Shown one piece after another: positions 43,117 through 55,555 of a stretch of DNA of 64,000 nucleotides (position 1 is its first letter; each line of letters opens with the position of its first letter). Location: the NCBI RefSeq assembly GCF_014652535.1, contig NZ_BMYZ01000003.1, positions 372,001-436,000 on the forward strand, given 5' to 3'. Origin of the DNA: Cellvibrio zantedeschiae (GTDB taxonomy: Bacteria > Pseudomonadota > Gammaproteobacteria > Pseudomonadales > Cellvibrionaceae). Below the pieces are notes generated by a model. The model saw nothing but the letters and a program-made list of their open reading frames with translations. It did no database searches and was not told where the DNA came from. The position numbers and the translations under genes are program-made.

Positions 43117-43141
43117 GGGGTGTACACATTATCAAGATCGA

Positions 43142-45577
<2,436 letters not shown>

Positions 45578-45689
45578 TTATTCGGTGAACCCACTCGCGT
45601 CTGTTAAGAGGGTTTAAGTCGTGTATAAATTCTTAAAATTGATCTCTTTTTAAGGCTTGGCTTCTATTAAAAGCTGTCCCTTTAGTCGA

Positions 45690-46790
45690 TCACGGACTAT
45701 GTTCAGTCACGCAACCTTGTTCCACGTGGAACATTTTTATCTCTGTTTCAGGCTTGTTGTGCCAGGATGACAGCAAACTATCCTGCTCTACCCCGGTGAT
45801 AAACACTTGGGTAGCCATGGCATCAAGCCAACGAGTCAGCAATTCACGATGCTTCTCGTCCAGCTCAGCCGGTAAATCATCAATCAAATACACAGTTTTA
45901 CGGCCAGTCATGCGTGAAAACACATAACCTTGGGCAATCTTAAGGGCACATACCAGTAGTTTTTGTTGGCCCCGGCTCAGTATTTCTGCCGCGTTTTGGC
46001 CGTTTACAGTAATGCGCAAGTCTGCCCTGTGGCTACCCATATGGGTATAACCTTGTTGACGATCGCGATCTATGCCTGCTGCCAGTACATCAGCATAGGA
46101 TTTTTCTTTATCCCAGCCTCGATAGTAGCCAATAGCAATACCATCAACACTGATAAATTCTTGTAGTAATTCGTAAAACGTTGTTTTAAATATCTCAAAA
46201 CACTCGGCTCTATAGAGGTGAAGCTGCTCTGTAAGCTGCACCAGCTCTTGATCCCAGGTCGATAACTCAAAGGGATCTATTCTATCATGCCGCAGCAGAC
46301 TGTTGCGGTGTTTCAAACAACGCTGGCAATCTTTCCAGGTTTGAAAGAATTTATGTTCCACGTGGAACACTAGCCAATCGATGAACTGCCTACGTACCTT
46401 TGGACTACCTTCTAACAGCAAAAAAGTATCTGAATTAATCGTCTGTACTGGAAGATAAGAAGCCAATACGGCAGCCGAACCTACCAAATTTCCATTAGCC
46501 TTAAAGCTGGCAGTTCCATCCAATTGCCGGTTTATACCGATTGGAACTTCTGCATGGTCATCAGCAAGTACTTTGCCGAAGATCGTAAACGCATTTTGGC
46601 CATTGGAAATAAGCGGTTTGTGCTTGTGGCTGCGGAAAGATCTCCCTAAAGCGAGCACATTAATCGCTTCCAAAACGCTGGTTTTACCAGAACCATTCTC
46701 GCCATAAATGAGATTAACCCGGTGGGATGGTTGTACATCCACCGAGTTAAGGTTGCGAAGGTTCTGGATAAAGAGACGTTTTAAGGTCAT
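45690..46790 (-). CDS. recF: RecF recombination/replication repair protein
   Basis: 366 residues. SMC-like ATPase that helps load RecA at gaps. Walker A GENGSGKTS lies near 30-38, the ABC-type signature ILSRGQQKLLVCALK near 270, and Walker B VYLIDDLPAELD follows. The coding sequence contains two perfect parS sites: one (46354-46369) encodes FHVE at about 142-145, the other (45718-45733) encodes FHVE at 354-357, in a C-terminal tail that ends EHSP. The ribosome site is weak; translation may be coupled to dnaN (gap 53 nt). Confidence 0.96.
   Translation of the reverse strand: MTLKRLFIQNLRNLNSVDVQPSHRVNLIYGENGSGKTSVLEAINVLALGRSFRSHKHKPLISNGQNAFTIFGKVLADDHAEVPIGINRQLDGTASFKANGNLVGSAAVLASYLPVQTINSDTFLLLEGSPKVRRQFIDWLVFHVEHKFFQTWKDCQRCLKHRNSLLRHDRIDPFELSTWDQELVQLTEQLHLYRAECFEIFKTTFYELLQEFISVDGIAIGYYRGWDKEKSYADVLAAGIDRDRQQGYTHMGSHRADLRITVNGQNAAEILSRGQQKLLVCALKIAQGYVFSRMTGRKTVYLIDDLPAELDEKHRELLTRWLDAMATQVFITGVEQDSLLSSWHNKPETEIKMFHVEQGCVTEHSP
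45718..45733. other. parS: parS centromere site 1
   Basis: TGTTCCACGTGGAACA, a perfect 16-bp palindrome identical to the bacterial parS consensus bound by ParB. It lies in the last codons of recF, about 13.5 kb from parB. Confidence 0.93.
46354..46369. other. parS: parS centromere site 2
   Basis: Second perfect copy of TGTTCCACGTGGAACA, 636 bp from the first, inside the middle of recF. Confidence 0.93.
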
Positions 46791-46843
46791 ACGACCAACA
46801 GCAAGAGAGAAAGGATAATATTGGAACTAAACAAAATGCGCTC

Positions 46844-47947
46844 TTACAAGCGCATTGGCATAACAACATACAATGAATCACTGTTCTCTGGCTCTTCCAA
46901 AAGCGCACTGGAGTTAGCATCTGACAAAGTAATTTTTACATTTTCGTTTTGGATAACGTTAGTAACGTCTTGCAAGTAACTTACATTGAAGCCTACTTCC
47001 AAACTATCACCAGCATAATCCACAACAACTTGTTCTTCGGCTTCTTCCTGTTCCGGGTTGTTTGCAACGATTGTTAGCAAACCATCCGACAACAAAAGAC
47101 GCACGCCACGGTATTTTTCGTTCGACAAAATCGCGGTACGGCCAAAGGCCTGTTTCAATTCAATACGCGAACCAATAATAGTTTTGTTGCCACCGCGTGG
47201 AAGTACACGCTCGTATTCCGGGAATTTACCGTCTACCAATTTAGAGGTGAAGGTGTAATCCACAGAAGTAACACGAATATGGTTACCACTTAAAGTCACT
47301 TCAACTTGCGCCGTTGAATCATCCAAAAGACGGGATAATTCCAACACGCCTTTGCGCGGCAAAATTGCCTGGGTTACATCGGCAGTATCAACTGCAATTG
47401 CACGCGTACACATGGCCATGCGGTGACCGTCGGTTGCGACTACACGCAATTGATCCTGGCGAACTTCCCACAACATACCGTTTAAATAATAACGAACATC
47501 TTGTTGCGCCATGGCAAATGCAGTGCGCTCGATAAGACGTTTAACTTCTTGCTGCGCGCAGCTGAAACGCAAATTGCCGGGTGAATCTTCCACATTGGGG
47601 AAGTCTGAAGCTGGCAAAGTCGATAAAGTAAAACGGCTACGTCCTGATTTTAGAATTATGCGTTGATCTTCCTGGATAAACTCCAACTTAGAGCCATCTG
47701 GTAGCGATCTGCAGATATCTACCAACTTACGTGCTGGCACAGTGATTTCACCTGAGTCGCCGGCTTGCTCCAAATGAACACGACCAATAATTTCGACCTC
47801 AAGATCCGTACCCGTTAAGGAAAGTTGATCACCATTTAATACGATTAACACATTAGACAAAACGGGCAGCGTTTGACGACGCTCCACCACACCTGCAACC
47901 AATTGTAAGGGTTTAAGTAGCGCCTCGCGGGATACGACAAATTTCAT
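46844..47947 (-). CDS. dnaN: DNA polymerase III beta sliding clamp
   Basis: 367 residues, standard length. Three clamp domains; N-terminus MKFVVSREALLKPLQLV and C-terminus LYVVMPMRL are the family ends, and SGRSRFTLSTLPASDFP is the conserved domain 1 strand pair. AAGAG lies about 9 nt upstream of the ATG. It follows dnaA across a 213-nt gap that holds an intergenic repeat. Confidence 0.98.
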   Translation of the reverse strand: MKFVVSREALLKPLQLVAGVVERRQTLPVLSNVLIVLNGDQLSLTGTDLEVEIIGRVHLEQAGDSGEITVPARKLVDICRSLPDGSKLEFIQEDQRIILKSGRSRFTLSTLPASDFPNVEDSPGNLRFSCAQQEVKRLIERTAFAMAQQDVRYYLNGMLWEVRQDQLRVVATDGHRMAMCTRAIAVDTADVTQAILPRKGVLELSRLLDDSTAQVEVTLSGNHIRVTSVDYTFTSKLVDGKFPEYERVLPRGGNKTIIGSRIELKQAFGRTAILSNEKYRGVRLLLSDGLLTIVANNPEQEEAEEQVVVDYAGDSLEVGFNVSYLQDVTNVIQNENVKITLSDANSSALLEEPENSDSLYVVMPMRL

Positions 47948-48009
47948 GTGATGGTCTCTTTTGTTATCGTCCGGGATCTAAAGGTTTTATTAAAAAATCA
48001 ACACAGCCT

Positions 48010-48153
48010 AAGAGGCTTTTGCACGAAGTAGCGAGCGATGGTAGAAAAAGGCAAAAATCATTTAAAAAGCGGAGCTTACACGAAGTAAGTGAGCATTTTT
48101 AAATGATTTTTAACACAGTTCTATCGAGCGCAGTATTCGTGCGAAAGCCTCTT
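48010..48153. repeat. Conserved-core intergenic palindrome (copy 2), between dnaA and dnaN
   Basis: Outer arms 48010-48027 and 48136-48153 pair with one mismatch; inner arms 48053-48068 and 48096-48111 pair perfectly. The core 48069-48095 is GCGGAG-CTTAC-ACGAA-GTAAG-TGAGCA, nearly identical to copy 1, while the arms are unrelated in sequence. Confidence 0.87.
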
Positions 48154-48160
48154 TTATAAA

Positions 48161-49648
48161 TCAAGTTGTTAGCGACCGCAGCAAGTTTTTCATATCTTCG
48201 CGAATATCCGCGGTTTCTTCCTGCAATTCTTTAATTTTTCGGCAAGCGTGTAATACAGTGGTATGGTCGCGTCCACCAAAGGCTTCGCCGATTTCGGGCA
48301 AGCTGTGATTCGTTAATTCTTTCGCCAACGCCATAGCAACCTGGCGCGGTCGAGCTACCGAACGACTACGACGTTTGGACACCATATCGTTCATTTTTAT
48401 TTTGTAATACTCACAAACGACTTTCTGGATATTGTCGATACCGACTTGTTTATCCTGCAACGCTAATAAGTCTTTTAGTGCTTCGCGTACCAGTTCGACA
48501 TCAATCGCACGACCAGTAAAATTCGCACTCGCGATTACACGTTTCAGAGCGCCTTCAAGGTCACGTACATTAGCGCGAATTCGTTGCGCAATAAAGAAGG
48601 CGGCATCGTGTGGTAACTCTATATTTACCTGCTCGGCCTTCTTCATCAAAATCGCCACACGAGTTTCCAGTTCAGGCGGTTCTACCGCAACCGTCAAACC
48701 CCAACCGAAGCGCGATTTTAAGCGCTCTTCCAAACCATTAATTTCTTTGGGGAAGCGATCACAAGTGAGAATAATTTGGCGACCACCTTCCAGCAGTGAA
48801 TTGAAGGTATGGAAGAATTCTTCTTGCGAACGCTCTTTACCGGCGAAGAACTGGATGTCATCGATAAGGAGTGCGTCCATGGAACGGTAATAGCGTTTGA
48901 AATCGTTGATCGCATTTAATTGCAGCGCTTTCACCATATCCGCCACAAAACGCTCGGAATGGAGATACACCACTTTGGCATTGGGATTTTTCGCAACCAG
49001 CGCATTACCCACGGCTTGCATCAAGTGGGTCTTACCCAAACCTACGCCGCCATATATAAAGAGGGGGTTGTAGGCACCGCCGGGATTTTCTGCCACCTGG
49101 CGGGCCGCAGCCAAACCTAACTGGTTGGACTTACCTTCTACGAAAGTTGCAAAGGTAGATGCAGCATTTAAATAGTTGCTGTGTTTTAAACCGCCTTCAA
49201 CTTCTGCCTCTTGGGCAACTCGCTGGGAGTCATCGTTGGAGCGTCGGGATTTTTCAGGCACCTCTTCTGGCTTGGGTTCTATATAAGGAGCAGCGGGTGT
49301 TGCTTCCTTTATAGTAGATATAGAAGAAGCAAGTGAATTTACCGAATTCGAGGGCGCCACACTGATTGGTGAGCGAACTTGCTCAAAGGCCGCTTGGGGT
49401 TTTGCACCTACAGCAATAACCACCGATAAATGTGAGCCTTCCTGAAAATGAGCAACTAATTCTTTAATACGGGTTAAAAACTTCTCTTCCACCCAATTGC
49501 TGATAAAACGGTTAGGGGCCAACAAACGCAATTCATTGGGGCTTGCCACTTCGTCAATTTGCAAGGGTTTAATCCAGGTGTTGAACTGCTGCGAAGGCAA
49601 TTCATCCTGCAAACTGGATGCGCATAATTTCCAAACTGACTGCGACAA
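48161..49648 (-). CDS. dnaA: Chromosomal replication initiator DnaA
   Basis: 495 residues. Domain I (WIKPLQ near the N-terminus), a variable domain II (about 85-155), AAA+ domain III with Walker A GGVGLGKT at 200-207 and [21 protein letters not shown], and domain IV with the box-binding signature [15 protein letters not shown]. Start is TTG at 49648, with GGGAG 8 nt upstream. An ATG start is not available nearby; the rare codon may limit DnaA level. Confidence 0.97.
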   Translation of the reverse strand: MSQSVWKLCASSLQDELPSQQFNTWIKPLQIDEVASPNELRLLAPNRFISNWVEEKFLTRIKELVAHFQEGSHLSVVIAVGAKPQAAFEQVRSPISVAPSNSVNSLASSISTIKEATPAAPYIEPKPEEVPEKSRRSNDDSQRVAQEAEVEGGLKHSNYLNAASTFATFVEGKSNQLGLAAARQVAENPGGAYNPLFIYGGVGLGKTHLMQAVGNALVAKNPNAKVVYLHSERFVADMVKALQLNAINDFKRYYRSMDALLIDDIQFFAGKERSQEEFFHTFNSLLEGGRQIILTCDRFPKEINGLEERLKSRFGWGLTVAVEPPELETRVAILMKKAEQVNIELPHDAAFFIAQRIRANVRDLEGALKRVIASANFTGRAIDVELVREALKDLLALQDKQVGIDNIQKVVCEYYKIKMNDMVSKRRSRSVARPRQVAMALAKELTNHSLPEIGEAFGGRDHTTVLHACRKIKELQEETADIREDMKNLLRSLTT

Positions 49649-50023
49649 AGGTGAAACTCCCGACGATCTTATCTATATATAGGACTGCAAACCTACATCT
49701 ATGTACGCAGGCCAAAAAATAGCCAAAAACGCCACATAAAATGGGTTATACAGAGGTTTTTAGGGAATGAATTTTTAAGAAAAGGCAGTGTACTCCCAAC
49801 CTATAAAGTTATCCACAGTTAGACTATAAATCTCTGCAATAATTTTTAATGACTATTCAAAGTGCTAAAAATTCAACAACTTATGATTTGCTTAAAAAAT
49901 AAACTAAAAATCCTTATCACCTATAAACTGTGGATAAACCTGTTGATATAGTATGGATAAACTGAGTGTAAGCAGTGATTATTAACACTCTGCGAGTAAA
50001 TAGGGCATTTAAGTGAAAACTGT
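49649..50023. other. dnaA-rpmH intergenic region with DnaA boxes (origin candidate 1)
   Basis: AT-rich region with TTATCCACA at 49809-49817, an inverted box TGTGGATAA at 49929-49937 and a near-match TATGGATAA about 20 nt further on. In Pseudomonas the origin lies in this gap. It may be oriC or the DnaA-controlled dnaA promoter. Confidence 0.6.
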
Positions 50024-50052
50024 TTGCTTTATAAGCACAACTTCATTAGAAT
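50024..50052 (+). promoter_or_regulatory. rpmH promoter
   Basis: TTGCTT (50024-50029), exactly 17 nt, TAGAAT (50047-50052). It sits 55 nt before the rpmH start. Confidence 0.7.
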
Positions 50053-50107
50053 CCCGCGTCTTTCACACACCGTGTGATTTATTTGTCTCTACAACAGGTT
50101 TAGTTTC

Positions 50108-50242
50108 ATGAAAAGAACATTCCAACCAAGTACTCTTAAACGCGCTCGCAACCACGGCTTCCGTGCTCGCATGGCTACTAAAAACGGCCGTTTGGTATTG
50201 GCTCGTCGCCGCGCTAAAGGTCGTAAAGAGTTAACTGTTTAA
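50108..50242 (+). CDS. rpmH: 50S ribosomal protein L34
   Basis: 44 residues, beginning [18 protein letters not shown] and ending [12 protein letters not shown], an almost universal sequence. Very basic, part of the large ribosomal subunit. First gene of the rightward rpmH-rnpA-yidD-yidC-mnmE series. Confidence 0.98.
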   Translation: MKRTFQPSTLKRARNHGFRARMATKNGRLVLARRRAKGRKELTV

Positions 50243-50271
50243 TAGTCTCCCGTATTTGATGGATCTCTAGA

Positions 50272-50691
50272 GTGAAGCAGGCCATTACCATCGAATGGCA
50301 AGGTGACCGGAAATCTGGTCAAGCATTTACCAAATCGATGCGCCTGCTCAACTCTAGCGATTTTCAAAGCGTCTTTGATGACGCACCGCTTCGCACCTCG
50401 CACCAACACTTCCTATTTCTCGCTCGCCAAAACCAGCTCGATTGTCCGCGCTTGGGTTTAGTCATTGCTAAAAAACACATTCGCCACGCAGTTGATAGAA
50501 ATCGGATGAAACGTCTGATTCGCGAAACTTTTCGTGTAAAACAGCAACAATTAGCGGGTATAGATGTTATCGTGCTCGCGCGCAAAGGCATGCATGACTC
50601 GACCAATGCAGTCTTGATTGAACAACTCAACGCGCAGTGGCAACGTTTGATTCGCAAGTTTCAAAAAGCCAAGTCGGAACAACAATCATGA
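50272..50691 (+). CDS. rnpA: Ribonuclease P protein component
   Basis: 139 residues. Binds the RNase P RNA for tRNA 5' maturation. The hallmark RNR motif is in [16 protein letters not shown], with [13 protein letters not shown] before it. Start is GTG at 50272 with GGAT about 8 nt upstream; an ATG 22 codons later ([10 protein letters not shown]) matches the usual start in E. coli and is an alternative. The stop overlaps yidD by ATGA. Confidence 0.95.
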   Translation: MKQAITIEWQGDRKSGQAFTKSMRLLNSSDFQSVFDDAPLRTSHQHFLFLARQNQLDCPRLGLVIAKKHIRHAVDRNRMKRLIRETFRVKQQQLAGIDVIVLARKGMHDSTNAVLIEQLNAQWQRLIRKFQKAKSEQQS

Positions 50692-50969
50692 AGGCAATAA
50701 GCCCAAGCCATCTAGCCATAAAATGCATTCATGGCTATCGCTTCTTATTGAGTCCCTGGATTGGTAACCAATGTCGTTTTTATCCGACTTGCTCGCATTA
50801 TGCGGAAGAGGCAATTAATACTTTTGGGGTGACAAAAGGGGGTTATTTAACCTTGCGTCGCCTACTAAAATGCCACCCTTGGCACCCGGGTGGATTAGAT
50901 CCTGTGATCAAACCCGAACTACATAAAAATACAAATTCATTTCAACAACCTACAGATGGCAGTCAATAA
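50688..50969 (+). CDS. yidD: Membrane protein insertion efficiency factor YidD
   Basis: 93 residues. Hallmarks: [27 protein letters not shown], and [13 protein letters not shown] with conserved cysteines. Start ATG overlaps the rnpA stop (ATGA). It probably helps YidC-dependent insertion. Confidence 0.96.
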   Translation: MKAISPSHLAIKCIHGYRFLLSPWIGNQCRFYPTCSHYAEEAINTFGVTKGGYLTLRRLLKCHPWHPGGLDPVIKPELHKNTNSFQQPTDGSQ

Positions 50970-50970
50970 G

Positions 50971-52620
50971 ATGGATTGGCAAAAAAATATACTGATCGCG
51001 GCAATTCTGGCCGTTCTTTTTATGCTGGCAATTCGCTGGAATACTTATCAAGAATTACACGCGCCCCTAGTTGCTCCGGTTTCTACTACCGAAATTCCAG
51101 CAGCAGCGGCTAAATCCAGCGATATCCCTGCCGCTACAGCCAACGCAAGTGCACCAACCAATGTGCCAGCTGCAGTTTCAACCAGTGTAATTAAAGTAGC
51201 GACTGACAGTTTGTTGGTAAATATTGATCCAGTGGGTGGCGATATTGTTCGCGTGGCTCTACCGCGTCATTTGATTGATATTAAAAATCCGGATTCGCCT
51301 TTCGTGTTGATTGATAACACACCCGATCACCTCTACCGCATCCAAAGTGGTTTAGTGGGTGCCAATGCAACTGATACCGCCCAAGGTCGCCCAACCTACA
51401 GCGTAGAAAAATCTGAATACGCGTTGGAAAACGGCAAGGATACTTTGACCGTTGATTTAAGCCTGCAACAGGATCAGGTGAAAATTACCAAACGCTTTAC
51501 CTTTACTCGCGGCCAATATGTTGTAGGCGTTGAGTATTTAATTGATAACCAAAGTGCGAACAAATGGAACGGCCAACTCTACGGCCAAATCAAACGCGAC
51601 AGTAAAGACTTCGCCAAAACCAATGCCATGATGATGAGCGCCTACCTTGGTGGTGCGGTCACAACCAAAGAAGAAAATTACAAAAAAGTTAAGTTTGATG
51701 ATTTGAGAAAAGCGCCCTTCGAAACCACCGAACAAGGCGGCTGGGTTTCTTTGATCCAACATTACTTCATCAGTGCCTGGATTCCAGATCCAGCCACCAC
51801 CAATACTTTCAAGCTGAGCCAACAAGGGACAAACGATGTTTTCCTGTTCAGTTTTATTGGCAGCCCGGTTGAAGTAGCGCCTGGTGCGCAAGGCAGCGTC
51901 AAAGCAAATTTCTATGCGGGCCCGAAAGATACAGATGCGCTTGAAAAAATTTCTCCCCATTTGGATTTAACTGTTGATTATGGTTTCCTCTGGATGATCG
52001 GTGAACCCCTGTTCTGGTTGCTAAAACATATACATGCGTTCCTAGGCAACTGGGGTCTGGCCATTATTGGTTTAACCGTCATTGTAAAAGCTTTGTTCTT
52101 CCATCTCTCTGCCGCCAGCTACAGATCTATGGCGAAAATGAAGAAGTTAGCCCCGAAAATGGCTGAAATGAAAGAGCGTTATGGCGATGACCGCCAAAAG
52201 ATGTCGCAAGAGATGATGAAGCTCTACAAAGACGAAAAAGTAAATCCACTCGGTGGTTGCTTGCCCATGCTTATCCAAATGCCGGTATTTTTAGCCTTGT
52301 ATTGGGTGTTGATGGAATCCGTAGAACTTCGCCACGCACCTTTCTACGGCTGGATTCAGGATTTATCGGTAATGGATCCTTACTATGTATTGCCACTGAT
52401 CTACGGTGTAACCATGTGGTTTATGCAAAAACTCAATCCACAACCGACTGATCCAATGCAAGCACGCGTAATGCAAATGTTGCCTTTGGTGTTCACCTTT
52501 ATGTTCTTGTGGTTCCCTGCAGGCTTGGTGTTGTATTGGGTAACCAACAACATTTTGACCATTGCCCAGCAGTATGTAATTACCAAGCAAATTGAAAACG
52601 CAGATACCAGTAAAGCTTAA
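50971..52620 (+). CDS. yidC: Membrane protein insertase YidC
   Basis: 549 residues. N-terminal helix (about 5-22), a large periplasmic P1 domain (about 60-330) and the five-helix insertase core beginning near [19 protein letters not shown], with [21 protein letters not shown] and [20 protein letters not shown]. The ATG at 50971 comes one base after the yidD stop and gives [13 protein letters not shown], like the E. coli start; an ATG five codons earlier is less likely. Gap to mnmE is 2 nt. Confidence 0.97.
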   Translation: MDWQKNILIAAILAVLFMLAIRWNTYQELHAPLVAPVSTTEIPAAAAKSSDIPAATANASAPTNVPAAVSTSVIKVATDSLLVNIDPVGGDIVRVALPRHLIDIKNPDSPFVLIDNTPDHLYRIQSGLVGANATDTAQGRPTYSVEKSEYALENGKDTLTVDLSLQQDQVKITKRFTFTRGQYVVGVEYLIDNQSANKWNGQLYGQIKRDSKDFAKTNAMMMSAYLGGAVTTKEENYKKVKFDDLRKAPFETTEQGGWVSLIQHYFISAWIPDPATTNTFKLSQQGTNDVFLFSFIGSPVEVAPGAQGSVKANFYAGPKDTDALEKISPHLDLTVDYGFLWMIGEPLFWLLKHIHAFLGNWGLAIIGLTVIVKALFFHLSAASYRSMAKMKKLAPKMAEMKERYGDDRQKMSQEMMKLYKDEKVNPLGGCLPMLIQMPVFLALYWVLMESVELRHAPFYGWIQDLSVMDPYYVLPLIYGVTMWFMQKLNPQPTDPMQARVMQMLPLVFTFMFLWFPAGLVLYWVTNNILTIAQQYVITKQIENADTSKA

Positions 52621-52622
52621 TT

Positions 52623-53987
52623 ATGAATCCAAATACAGACACCATCGCTGCTATCGCCACTGCGACAGGTCGCGGTGGTGTCGGTATAGTTCGCATCTCC
52701 GGCAATAAAGCTGTTAAAGTTGCCGAACATCTATTAAAAATACCACTTCAGCCGCGTTTTGCGCATTACACTCCGTTTTATTCCAACCAAGGTGAAATTC
52801 TCGATCAAGGCCTCGCCTTATTTTTTCCCGGCCCCAATTCCTTTACTGGTGAAGATGTCCTTGAACTTCAAGGCCATGGCGGCCCGGTTATTCTCGATTT
52901 ACTGTTGCGTGAAATTACCCAACTTGGCATTCGTCTAGCCAGACCGGGCGAATTCTCTGAACGCGCATTTTTAAACGATAAGCTGGATCTTGCCCAAGCC
53001 GAAGCTATTGCCGATTTGATCGATGCCACAAACGAGCAAGCGGCAAAAAATGCGCTTCACTCCTTGCAAGGTGCTTTCTCGGTTCGCATCCATGAATTGG
53101 TTGAAGCGCTGATTAGTCTACGGATCTATGTCGAAGCTTCTATCGACTTCCCCGAAGAAGAAATTGATTTTCTCACTGATGGTAAAGTCGCCAGCGATTT
53201 AGCCAGTATCGAACAAAAGCTCTCCCAGGTTTTTAAAGAAGCCAAACAAGGTGTTTTAGTACGCGATGGTATGCGCGTGGTTATTGCCGGTCGTCCCAAT
53301 GCCGGAAAATCCAGTTTATTAAATGCATTAAGTGGCCGTGAATCCGCAATCGTCACCAGTATTGAAGGTACAACGCGTGATGTACTGCGCGAACATATTC
53401 ATATTGATGGTATGCCGCTGCATATCATTGATACTGCAGGCTTGCGTGATAGCCCGGACGAAGTTGAACAAATTGGTATCCAGCGCGCCTGGCAAGAAAT
53501 CCAGCAAGCAGATCGAGTTCTTCTATTGGTTGATAGCGGCAGTACGCAGGAATTAGAAGCCGACAAGATTTGGCCAGAATTTGTCAATAAGCTCGATCCA
53601 ACCAAAATTACGCTTGTTCGCAACAAAATTGATGTAAGTGGTGAGTCAGCTGGTCTTATCCAACTCGCCAATGGTGCTTCTTATATAGGTATAAGTGCCG
53701 CAACCGGTGTTGGTGTGGATGATTTAAAGCAACATCTCAAAGATATTATGGGTTTCAGTAACAGTGGTGAAGGTGGATTTACCGCTCGCCGCCGTCATTT
53801 GGATGCACTGGAACGAGCCCAATCTTTCCTTGCACTCGGCAAAGCTCAATTACATGGTTATGCCGCCGGAGAGCTACTCGCTGAAGACTTGCGCCAGGCG
53901 CAAAATGCCCTGAGTGAAATAACCGGTGAATTTACACCCGACAATTTACTTGGCCGTATCTTCAGTAGCTTTTGTATCGGTAAATAA
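52623..53987 (+). CDS. mnmE: tRNA modification GTPase MnmE
   Basis: 454 residues. With MnmG it makes the 5-carboxymethylaminomethyl (or taurine-type) group on wobble uridine. N-terminal folate domain, helical domain, inserted G domain with G1 [11 protein letters not shown]2/G3 EGTTRDV and DTAGLRD, G4 NKID, and the C-terminal FCIGK with the functional cysteine. Length is standard. MnmG is encoded 1.6 kb downstream. Confidence 0.98.
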   Translation: MNPNTDTIAAIATATGRGGVGIVRISGNKAVKVAEHLLKIPLQPRFAHYTPFYSNQGEILDQGLALFFPGPNSFTGEDVLELQGHGGPVILDLLLREITQLGIRLARPGEFSERAFLNDKLDLAQAEAIADLIDATNEQAAKNALHSLQGAFSVRIHELVEALISLRIYVEASIDFPEEEIDFLTDGKVASDLASIEQKLSQVFKEAKQGVLVRDGMRVVIAGRPNAGKSSLLNALSGRESAIVTSIEGTTRDVLREHIHIDGMPLHIIDTAGLRDSPDEVEQIGIQRAWQEIQQADRVLLLVDSGSTQELEADKIWPEFVNKLDPTKITLVRNKIDVSGESAGLIQLANGASYIGISAATGVGVDDLKQHLKDIMGFSNSGEGGFTARRRHLDALERAQSFLALGKAQLHGYAAGELLAEDLRQAQNALSEITGEFTPDNLLGRIFSSFCIGK

Positions 53988-54051
53988 GCCGCTAAAAAAC
54001 GCGAACAAGTCACCATCTCGCGCAATAAAGCTCAATTTCCTATTCTGTGTC

Positions 54052-54074
54052 TATACTGCTTAATAATTAAGCAG
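54052..54074 (+). promoter_or_regulatory. Promoter and 19-bp palindrome of the ParA-like gene
   Basis: TATACT (54052-54057), a good -10, overlaps the perfect palindrome CTGCTTAATAATTAAGCAG (54056-54074), which ends 16 nt before the ATG. The layout fits a self-repressing operator. Confidence 0.55.
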
Positions 54075-54090
54075 TTAATTGTACACAACT

Positions 54091-54876
54091 ATGAATAAAT
54101 CTCCCTTCATCAATAAAGTTAAAACAGATAGCGAGCCGCTAGTCGCCATCCAACTTTTATCAGCATGTCGCATATTAGTGATCAATGGAAAAGGAGGTAG
54201 CGGCAAAACCACACTCAGCACCAATCTCGCCGCCTGGTTAGCACAACGGGGGCAAACTACAGTGTTGGTGGATGCAGATCCTCAAGCTTCAGCCAGTTAT
54301 TGGCTGGCCTCACGTTCGCCAGATTTGCCCAAAATTCACGGTGTAAAGATCGCACACAACACCCGCACCACATTGAGTTTCCAGTGGCGTGCACCAAAAT
54401 CCACGCGCTGGTTAATTACCGATGCTCCACCGGGATTATCGGATATCGCCTTAAATGACATTATCCAAAACCATGATTTGATCCTGGTGCCTGTTTTACC
54501 TTCTGATATTGATATACGCGCCGGTGCCAAATTTATCGGCAATATGTTGCTAACCCAGGCCATGCGTAAACAGCGCCGCCCAATCGCTGTGATTGCCAAT
54601 CGTGTTAAACACCAAACTCACGCATGGCAACGTCTGCAAAAATTTTTGCTGAGCCTCAACATTCCTTATCCAGCGACTCTGCGTGACACCCAGAACTATA
54701 TAAAAGCCTATAGCGAAGGCTGTGGAATTAGCGATTATTCACAACAAAGCCATGCACGCGATCGTCAGGATTGGGATTTATTATTGCGTTGGTTAGACGC
54801 ACAAGGGTTTTCTGCAGACTTATTGGATTCACAAACAGATCAAAAATCCATTCATTCGCTTTCTAACGTTTCTTAA
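54091..54876 (+). CDS. Orphan ParA/MinD-family ATPase
   Basis: 261 residues. Deviant Walker A GKGGSGKTT with the signature lysine (about 33-41), Walker A' VLVDADPQASAS, and Walker B LITDAPPGLSD. It is about the size of Soj/ParA but differs strongly from the parA at 58.4 kb, and no ParB-like gene accompanies it. It lies between mnmE and the second DnaA-box region. Start is ATG 54091; a TTG four codons upstream is possible. Roles for orphan ParAs include positioning of protein complexes or origin-linked control; none is proven here. Confidence 0.85.
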   Translation: MNKSPFINKVKTDSEPLVAIQLLSACRILVINGKGGSGKTTLSTNLAAWLAQRGQTTVLVDADPQASASYWLASRSPDLPKIHGVKIAHNTRTTLSFQWRAPKSTRWLITDAPPGLSDIALNDIIQNHDLILVPVLPSDIDIRAGAKFIGNMLLTQAMRKQRRPIAVIANRVKHQTHAWQRLQKFLLSLNIPYPATLRDTQNYIKAYSEGCGISDYSQQSHARDRQDWDLLLRWLDAQGFSADLLDSQTDQKSIHSLSNVS

Positions 54877-55555
54877 ATAAGCCTCTTAAATAAATTTTTT
54901 AGTTTATTTTCCGGGATTTAGACAGCAGCTTTATAGATGGTAAATCCTGATCTAAAAACCAAAACATTCCAGTAACAGACATGTTTATACAAAGTTATTT
55001 TCATGTTTTTCCACACACTTACACAGGTTATCCACAAAAAAATAGAGATTTACGCCATAAATAACTGTTTTTACTGGGGTTTTAATAATTATTCACATTT
55101 GTGTGTGTAATTCTGTGGGGTCTCTGCATAAAAGCTTGCGATACTTTTGGGGATAACTCAGATCTCTGGCGTCGCTTGTATAACTTAGGCTTTCATTGAC
55201 AGCTTATTTTCAACTTAGCAGTAGCTTTTGAGCATCTTTCCCTAAGGGTTTTCCTTCTAATATGCCATTGAAAAATATATAAATATTATCCTTATCCACA
55301 GATTTCCTTTCGCATATTAATTACAACATCTTTTAACCTTCTAAATATCTCTATATATATTTATTTAAATATTTTCCTCTGTTGTAACAGAATAAGTTTT
55401 CGTGCAAAAAATAAGCTGATTAAACCCTGTACATGTTTTGTGCAATTGCTCAACTCGCTCTATAATGCGTGCCCTTTTCCAAAAAGCCGTTTTTGCGGTT
55501 TCTTGGATAGTGCCCAACGTATTAACACGCAGCTGCGCTGCAAGGTTGTTGCTCG
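54877..55555. other. Origin candidate 2: DnaA boxes and AT-rich stretch upstream of mnmG
   Basis: 679 nt without a gene. It contains TTATCCACA at 55028-55036 and 55292-55300, TTTTCCACA at 55007-55015, and an inverted TTATCCCCA at 55148-55156. The stretch 55265-55385 is very AT-rich (runs such as ATATATATTTATTTAAATATT), as expected for an unwinding element. In E. coli oriC also lies beside mnmG (gidA). Confidence 0.7.
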
